Shown: in pieces, positions 57,172-64,000 of the stretch
Layout: every line of letters begins with the position of its first letter
How positions within the stretch are numbered: position 1 is the stretch's first letter
Source: Dactylellina haptotyla
Taxonomy: Eukaryota > Ascomycota > Orbiliomycetes > Orbiliales > Orbiliaceae
DNA: 64,000 nucleotides
Direction of reading: 5' to 3'
NCBI GenBank assembly: GCA_031310005.1
Contig: CM062382.1
Location: forward strand, 3,038,001-3,102,000
Position numbers and translations under genes: made by a program
Notes under the pieces: model-generated
Database searches by the model: none
Told to the model about the DNA's origin: nothing
What the model saw: only the letters and a program-made list of their open reading frames with translations

Positions 57172-58609
57172 ATGCTTAACTGGGCCAAAGGAGCGTGAGT
57201 ATCTATCTAACCCCTCGACAGCTAGCGGATAAAATGGTTAGGACGTGAGCTCACAATATCTTGCTGTCGCGTCCAGATTATCGAGTGCCGTTGGAACGGC
57301 CGAGCCGATCTACGGGCCCGAAGCTATCCGTACAGTCCAGCAGCATTACGCCGCCGGGGATACCACCAAGCCAACCTACGCCGAACTTAAGTCCCAGGAC
57401 CTCGCGTGGGCGTTACCAAGCGGCACGAATGTCGAGACGCAGGTGTTCTATATCATTACGGATGATGGAAAATTCGGCATGGCGCAGGTGATCTATAGCG
57501 TCGTTGTGCCGTACGTACTGTTCTATATCACGCTCAAAAAAATTATCCTTTCTAACGCTTTGAGGGATATTGTGCAGAGGAATCAAAACTACCGCCCAAT
57601 TTAACATCAAACTCTTCGACCCTAAGAAACCGGAGGACAAGCTCTGGTCTTCTGTTCCTGTTAGCAACTGGAGCTTCCACAGCGGGAACACCTCCTTCTA
57701 CGCTGACAACGTCGCGGTGATCCTCAGCGAGGATGGCGGATCGTATAAGATTAAATCGCAGGCGGATCCTAACGCGCAGTGTAGTATTGTCTTCACCCGC
57801 CTTTCTCCTGGCTTTATGGGCGGAACGGATGGAAGAACCACATATGGTACCGACCAGACGAAGCCGTGGGGCCAGATCAGACACTTGTTCTGGCCGAGGT
57901 GTAAGGTCGAAGGTAGCTTTATCTTGAAGGGCGAGACCGTGACGATTGATGGAAAGGGCCTGTTTATTCACGCCTTGCAGGATATGAAGCCACATCACGC
58001 TGGTTAGTTTACAATATCATATAGTTGGGATGTTGACAGGTCGGCTGACTAATGCGGGAGTACAGCTGCTACCTGGAATTTCGCGAACTTCCAGGGCCCC
58101 ACTACCTCTGCTATCATGATGGAATTCACCACTCCTCCATCGTACGGCACCACCTGTGTTGCTGTTGGCGGTCTCGCCAAAGATGGCGACATTATCGCGG
58201 GTACAATCGATAACACCGCCGAACACGTCAAATCAGTCGATGATCCGGAGGCTAACTGGCCTGAACCGAAGGACATCAAGTTCACGTGGAACGGTAAGGA
58301 TAAGGATGGTAAGGATATGGTAGCGGTGATTGAGAAGAGCTGGGGGCCGAGAATGGATCGCGTGGATATCATGGGCGAGGTTCCTGGCTTCGTCAAGAAG
58401 ATTGCATCGGCGACAGCTGGAACCCGGCCGTACATATATCAGGTTTGTAGCTCCTCCATTTTTTCAACTACAAAACTGAAACTAACTTCCCGGTGTAGTT
58501 CTTCGAACCCGCAACCTTGAAGATCAAGGTGGGTGACCAAGAAACAACCGAAGATGGCATGATCTTCTCAGAGGCTACCTTCATCTCAGACCCCAACCCT
58601 TCGTCGTAA
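57172..58609 (+). CDS. SVF1: Svf1-like survival factor / ceramide-handling protein
   Basis: Five exons: 57172-57194, 57277-57510, 57578-58002, 58066-58442 and 58499-58609; 389 residues. Phases agree at all junctions. Exon 1 codes MLNWAKG, matching the amphipathic start of yeast Svf1 (MLKWIQGG). Further conserved blocks: GTAEPIYGPEAI, GTNVETQVFYI, GIKTTAQFN, FTRLSPGF, WGQIRHLFWPRCKVEG, ALQDMKPHHA, WNFANFQ, TTPPSYG and GTRPYIYQFFEPATLKI. Yeast Svf1 is a two-lipocalin-domain protein needed for survival under oxidative and cold stress and implicated in non-vesicular ceramide transport from ER to Golgi. This copy is shorter than yeast (481), close to other filamentous fungi. The donor of the second intron (CC before GTACGT) is the best of two choices. 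Convergent with UMP1. Confidence 0.93.
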
Positions 58610-58994
58610 ACGAGAGTTCGGAGGTGGCCAGCAGTTCGACGGTAGGGTTGCAATGTGGTATTAGTAGTATATTACTAGATGATGCTAAGCTTGATATACA
58701 CCGATAATTAATACTTTTTCCAAGACCGATGTGTTTAATAATACTTGAATTGTTTGTTGCGGATTTGGGCTTCAGATTACCACACACTCGTTTGCGATTT
58801 GGCGGAGGATGAGAGCAGAATGGGATACGGTTTCAATCACATGTTATATAATACCTAATAAGAAGACGTTATCTACGTTGTAGCACGCGATCGAAGAGCT
58901 GAAAATATTATCTAGGCAAGTTTCTTTCTCTATTCAATATGAGGATATACAACTGCCCCACTCTTAACTGAGAGTCTAAATTGGTATTTTTAAT
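58610..58994. other. Convergent 3' region of SVF1 and UMP1
   Basis: 385 bases, AT-rich; 3' UTRs of both genes expected. No gene seen. Confidence 0.5.
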
Positions 58995-59584
58995 TTACCG
59001 CTGCTTGCCACGCATGATCTCGCCGAATTCGGTGTGGAAGTCTGGGACTTCGCCGTCCAGATTGTCGCCAACGAATACGTCTTCCCAGTCGATCCAACAT
59101 TCGCGGCCGTTCAGGATGTCCATGTGGAGGTTCGACGGGCCACCGAGGAGCGCCGGACGGAAGTCCTATGAAGTAAATTGTACGTCAATACCGCAAATTT
59201 GATTGGTTCAAGGTAAGTTTGGATGGAAGAGGGGTATGTACAGCTCCAACGATCATCTTCTCCATGCCCCGCCTCACGGGCTCAGCCAGCCCAAAGGTAC
59301 GCTTCAAGCTCTCCATTTTGAGATTCTCCTGCGTTGCACCCCAGTTCTTGAGGCGGTTCTCTAGCGGATGATTGGAGTTCAAATCCGAACTCGTCGTAGG
59401 GAGACCATGTCGGATGGTATCGTGGACAGAGCTAGAGGATGGAGCTCCGGTTGTGTCTAAAGAGGGGAGGGTGATCTTTGAGGGTTGGGAAGAGGAGGGG
59501 ACGAGACGGAGGGAGTTCGACTACAATTACACCAGAAGATTAGCAATTTTCATTAGAGATAGACCCATTCAGACGCCGTACCAT
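58995..59584 (-). CDS. UMP1: Proteasome maturation factor Ump1
   Basis: Exons 59582-59584, 59242-59520 and 58995-59165 on the complement; 150 residues against 148 in yeast. The only fitting start places the ATG alone in exon 1: the intron opens right after it (GTACGG) and ends at TTGTAG, giving M then SNSLRLVPSSS. The core is unmistakable: HPLENRLKNWGATQENLKME, RTFGLAEPVRRGMEK, NLHMDILNGRECWIDWEDVF. Ump1 is a chaperone that holds half-proteasomes (15S) until two halves join, and becomes the first substrate of the finished 20S core. It is divergent from URB1 across 231 bases. An alternative non-AUG or upstream start cannot be excluded, but no in-frame ATG exists before the conserved region in exon 2. 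Confidence 0.92.
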
Positions 59585-59815
59585 CGTGGTGGATATAGTA
59601 TAGACTTGACGTGGTGGAGTTGAGTTGAAGTTGAGGTTGACGAAGCTCCGTCTGTTGAAGCTGTCGCGTCCTTGTGGCAGCGGACTTGGCGGAGCCGCAT
59701 GTCTTGGCGCGGAGGTCGGCTGGGATCCGTCCATCCAAATTATTTTTCTGCTTTTCTTCCTCCCCAAGCACTTCACCACGCCACCGCAGAAAACCTCGTC
59801 CGGAAGCCGTAAATC
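59585..59815. promoter_or_regulatory. Divergent promoter of UMP1 and URB1
   Basis: Only 231 bases separate the two start codons, so both promoters and both 5' UTRs must fit or overlap here. No TATA box is obvious. A bidirectional promoter is inferred from spacing alone. Confidence 0.5.
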
Positions 59816-62800
59816 ATGGCGAAACGGCCATTCAACCAGGCCATTGTCGACGGCCAAGATAGGCGACCCGGCGCGACGCCGAAAAGACAGAAAAAAGACG
59901 ACTCTTCGTCGTCGAAGGGCGCTGCCCCGGAGCCCGTTACCTCTGTCCGTCAACTACAGGGTTTTTTTGCAGAGTATTCGAACCCTTCGAAATTTCAGGC
60001 TGGTACGATGGCATCTATGGTTACGATGGATTTGCTGGGCTAAAACTAACTGAATATTAATAGGGATTCAATCGTTCAAGCGATTCTTGGCGGAATGTCG
60101 AGATTTGCAGTATGCTCTCCATATGAACGAAGAGGTTCAACTCTGCCTGCTGCAGGAGTACCTCGAGGCGCAGATATCGCGAGATGGAGATGAGACTTGC
60201 AATGACCTCGTGCAGGCTTGGTCTTTTGCCTCTCAAGTAACCTACCCTCTTATTCAATTGATTGTCATTGAGCATCGGGCGCTAACATATGGTTGTCACC
60301 ATAGTCTAACAACTTTACGCTTCTCTCCTCGATACCAACCGTCCTCCACCTGCTCCTCCGCACAATCTCCCTCTTTCCAACCTGGAAACCTCACGGCATC
60401 GCCCTCATAAAGACAGTTCTCCAACCTTCATACCTAAAACTTATCTACCGTTCCCTCGGCGGCTCCAAGGACTCAATCTCCTCCCCATGCCTCCGTCTCC
60501 TCACTGAGATCAATAAATTCGACAATGGCAGCCAGTGCCATCTACTTCATCAATCCCTCGACTTCACCGTGAAAGACTTCACCCGAAACCTAGATGTCAA
60601 GAAGTCCGCGAAATCCGATACTCCTGACGTCGAAGACCCAGACCGGCCGTCGGTCCGCACCACATTCGTTCGATTCATCCTCTCTTTCTTCCAGTACGCT
60701 ACCCCGAATATCAAAACTGATGTTATGAACCTTCGAAACTTTACAACTCCTTTATTCAAGCATATCCGCCAGGATACCGCGATCCTCGTCAATGAAGTCC
60801 TACAGACTTTCAAAACGGGCATCCTCGCCGACCAGGAGATCTCACGAAACGCAAAGACAAACTACTTCAACGAGTGGAGTTTATCAAAACTCGCTGAATT
60901 ATGTTATCGAGACGATGCTATCAATCCGGAGAAGGCAGATGTTACTATTGCTGATATTAGTTTTGGTTTTTTGGCGGAAACGTGTACGATTACTGGAAAC
61001 GGGGTATGTTTTAAGGATAACGGATGGTACGGTAGCACGAAATCGGACCCCGCTTCAACGGCATCTGAAAAGGGTGGGAAACAAGCGGTGAACAATCGAA
61101 CTCTTTTGGGGTTGATAAAGTCGCTGCGTCCGTACTCTAATACCTACCACTTACGCCTGTTAATCTCCATCTTTACCGCGTCGCCCGAGCTCGTAGCGGC
61201 ATATTTTGGAGATAACAGCAATGGAACTTTTAGTTTCGAACCGAAGCTTACAGCGACGTGGATTGGATTATCCAGTGTTATGCTGGAGACTATCCAAATT
61301 AAGGTGCCTGAGACGTTTGGGTTCACGGGTAGCGAACAGCCGGATTTTCCACCTCCAGTGAGAAATATTATCGAGAATATTCTACCACAGCAAGTGAACC
61401 GAGCGGTATTGAATAAATGCCTAGCCTACAGTAACGGATTCGTGCGGTTTTTGGCGGTTAGGATATTGAACGCTGCTTTTGAAAAGTTGGAAGCCGTGTT
61501 AAACACTTTGGAAACACTTTCGAAAGATCTGGTGGACACCAGCTCTTGGGATAAAGCAATCTACGATCTAGTTGACGAGTTTGTGAGAAGGATTCCTGAG
61601 GTGGGTGTTGTGATCACTTTATTCAATCAGACGTTGAACAATGGAGGGGAGTTACAGCGGGAGGCGGTGGGGAGACTGGTGAGAAACTATTGGGAAATTC
61701 TACCGTCTGTTACGGCCGGATCTGCGACTTCGAGTACAGGTAAAGGAGGGTTCGACTTCGGCCCAGTATTTGCAAAAGTTTTCGGCAAGATCGGAGAGGT
61801 CCAAGGAATAGAAAAACTCGAAGTGGAGCATATTCTGCGATTGTCAAAGGGCCTTGTGGAAACAAAATGGTGGTCAAAGGGTAGCGAGATGAAGTATTCT
61901 CCGGCTGTTACTTTGATGGAGGTTTATGTGGAGAAGGGGAATGAAGGAGGCGTTTACAAGTTGATCGAAAAGATCATCGCCGATAGTCCTCTGTTTGGAC
62001 AGAATAATATCCAGGAGGTAACAGGTACCATATTATCATTTGAAGCTCTGATTGAGAGTTTGGACTATATGAAGGCATCGAAAGGATGGGAGAGGATCCT
62101 AGGATATCTGGATAATGCAAGTGGGCGGCTAGTACAAAGCCCATATAAGTTTTACGATATTGTTGGAGAAGCCATCGAGAGGACTAGCGGTAACAAGAGA
62201 ACTCTCAGTCCGATTTTGGCCGTACTATTTCACCAGTTCAAATTTGTCAAGAAGAACGAAATACCGAAGGAGGAACTGGAAAGTTTGTGCAAATGGTTGC
62301 TCAGAATATCTAACAATCTTTGGGTCACTGGCAATATGGCGATGATCGAAACGGCAGATGAGGACATAGCAACCAGCGGCACCGAAGGCTCGAATGAGGT
62401 ATTCGTCCAGTTTGTAGAAGGAATACAAGCGTGGAGGCAATGTCTTACCGATTTCGGTATTGGAAGATCTCACAAACCCACGGATATGACTGGCTTCCCC
62501 ATGGATTTTGGCCTACCTGCCCAGGTAGCCTCGTTGAAGCCGAAAAATGTCCAATCAATCCGCGAAAAGTACCTAAACCCACTCCTATCTGCAGCCATGC
62601 AATCTTCAGTATATGCATTATTCTACTGGCGACGCATGCAACATATCGTCGAGATTCTCTTTAAGATTGCGCCAGCCAACGAAAAGATTCTAACTGAACT
62701 TGAAGAGTTCTCAGAATGGGAAAGCATTTATCAAAAAGTTGCCGCTGCATATGATTCAGCGGCGACGAAAGTCATGAAGAGCACCGCATATCCTAGTGCA

Positions 62801-64000
62801 TTTAAGGACCAAATATGCTTGGACGCAATGGTCGATAAAAATAGCCAACAGATGTACATCAACTACTTTCTGAAATCCAGTGCACAGAACCTGTTCGGAA
62901 ACTTAGATTTAGGTATGTTTTCTTACTACCCCACGAGGCAGATTCATAACACTAATCCTCCTTTTTAGCCCTTCTCAAAGTCTATGCAAAATTACCCATC
63001 GGGTCTCTCGAGGATGAGAAGAGTATTGGATCACAACTAGGCGATAGAATCAACAAATTATCAAATGGACTAAAGTCGTCCAAAACTCAAACAAAACACT
63101 TTGACAGTTTACGTTCTACCTGGTGGAGAGACTGCGAGACAATCGATCGACTCAAATCAAAAATCTGCACAGTAACACAAGGTTCAGGTGCTGCTACTGA
63201 TAGTAGCGACCCCGTCTGGCCCATAATATTTGAGAGGTTACGAAAGGAGAAAGTCGTCCTCAAAGGACAGGAAATTTGGGGCGCCACTTTACTTTTCCCG
63301 AAGGATTCTTTGTGGGGCCGCTTCGCTGAGCACCTAGCATCTCGCCGCAGAGGCATAGAGGATGATTCTACTACAGTGGATTTTGAAATACTACATGCAA
63401 TGTTGACAGAAAGAACTCTGGCTATGTTTTCCCGAGGATTGGAAGCAATCATCCCTTTTAATACAGACCAAGGAATGACCGATCTGTTAGAGGCGACTAC
63501 CGAAACCCTTCACAAAGACATTCAAAAACTCCCATCTGGTACGAGGATGGAAGATGGAGAACTTCGGAATCTATCGTTTGTAGTACTCGCGTTCCCTGTC
63601 GTTAAAGCGACCAGCCGTGCGTATATGGAGACGGATGATACAACCGGGAAATTCCGATGGAAGAACACGCTGAGCAACGAAGCCAGGCAGCAGTTTCTAA
63701 AGATCTTTTATCACGACAGTACAGCCCATTATCTGATTTTTGTAGACAAATTCTCTTCAATGAACGATGCCTTAGGGGGGCTTAGTACAGATTTCGCAAA
63801 CTATTTCAGAATCGGATTGGACTTTGGCGTCATCAAGTGGGATGAAAAGCTGCTCTGTCTAATTGATGCAAATAATGCAGGCAAAAAGGCTTTATTGTCA
63901 CCTTCTCAGTTCCCGCTGTTTGAGGCTGCTTATAGAGTATCCCAAGGAACGGATATGACTTGGTTCCACCAGAGAATTCAACGAATGGTGTACGACCTTA
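59816..64000 (+). CDS. URB1: Nucleolar pre-ribosomal-associated protein Urb1/Npa1, 3' part missing
   Basis: Exons 59816-60002, 60064-60236, 60305-62912 and 62969 to beyond the window; about 1,333 residues visible. Junctions are GT-AG and in phase (FQA to GIQSFKRFLAEC, FASQ to SNNFTLLSSIPTVL, LDL to ALLKVYAKLP). The N-terminus has a basic stretch (residues 18-32, PGATPKRQKKDD) likely for nuclear or nucleolar targeting. The rest is alpha-helical solenoid with Urb1 N-terminal domain blocks such as WKPHGIALIKTVLQPSYLKL, FRYFL-like helices and LNKCLAYSNGFVRFLAVRIL. Urb1/Npa1 is a very large scaffold (about 1,760 residues in yeast) of the earliest pre-60S particles, working with Urb2, Dbp6 and Rsa3 in 25S rRNA compaction. 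The missing 3' part probably holds several hundred residues. Confidence 0.9.

Noticed and set aside
1-64000. Transposons, CRISPR arrays, rRNA genes, biosynthetic gene cluster
   Set aside because: I saw no transposase, reverse transcriptase, terminal repeats, 5S-like sequence, spaced repeats or polyketide/peptide synthase domains. The MET5 and MetE-like genes are too far apart to call a methionine cluster.

Overview
The window looks like nuclear DNA of a filamentous ascomycete (Pezizomycotina). Evidence: most genes carry short introns of about 50-90 bases with GT donors, branch points of the CTAAC/CTGAC type and AG acceptors; the gene content is typical (NACHT/ankyrin protein, F-box protein, GH10 xylanase with a fungal CBM1, RTA1-like 7TM protein, GT90 glycosyltransferase, Smf-type Nramp, single-pass sensor-like proteins with Ser/Thr stalks); and there are long gene-poor AT-rich spacers. 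The class cannot be fixed from sequence alone; Orbiliomycetes is only a guess.

Layout. 1-688: 5' part of a MetE-like gene running off the left edge (minus). 1738-8668: one very large minus-strand STAND/NLR-like gene, which I assembled from eight exons as N-terminal domain, NACHT, ankyrin repeats and a C-terminal SPRY domain. 9800-12497: a small glycine-rich ORF, a divergent ARF-family GTPase and an F-box protein. 13333-13440: an intron-containing tRNA-Gln(UUG). 15144-17039: Nramp metal transporter. 19699-24946: a type I membrane protein, an LPAEIRN-motif protein and a secreted cysteine-rich protein. 24947-29475 is mostly gene-free, with one weak two-exon candidate and microsatellites. 29476-33637: mitochondrial CoA carrier (LEU5 type) and a membrane-anchored kelch protein. 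36132-39550: a frameshifted ankyrin pseudogene, an 8-Cys type I membrane protein and a GPI-anchored protein. 40358-47794: GT90 glycosyltransferase and sulfite reductase beta subunit (MET5). 49002-54449: another type I membrane protein, an RTA1-like protein and a GH10/CBM1 protein whose catalytic acid/base is missing. 56134-64000: a putative small gene, then a housekeeping block SVF1, UMP1 and URB1 (URB1 runs off the right edge).

How the genes relate. There is no biosynthetic cluster. Housekeeping genes (MET5, LEU5, SVF1, UMP1, URB1, Nramp) alternate with environment-facing or fast-evolving genes: the NLR, four single-pass or GPI surface proteins, a secreted Cys-rich protein, and a GH10 pseudoenzyme. 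UMP1 and URB1 share a 231-base divergent promoter. The most unusual items are the NACHT-ankyrin-SPRY protein, the GH10 with a rewritten active site, and an ARF-family GTPase with no recognisable switch II catalytic motif. All exon boundaries are my own reading of splice signals and reading frames; none was checked with transcripts.
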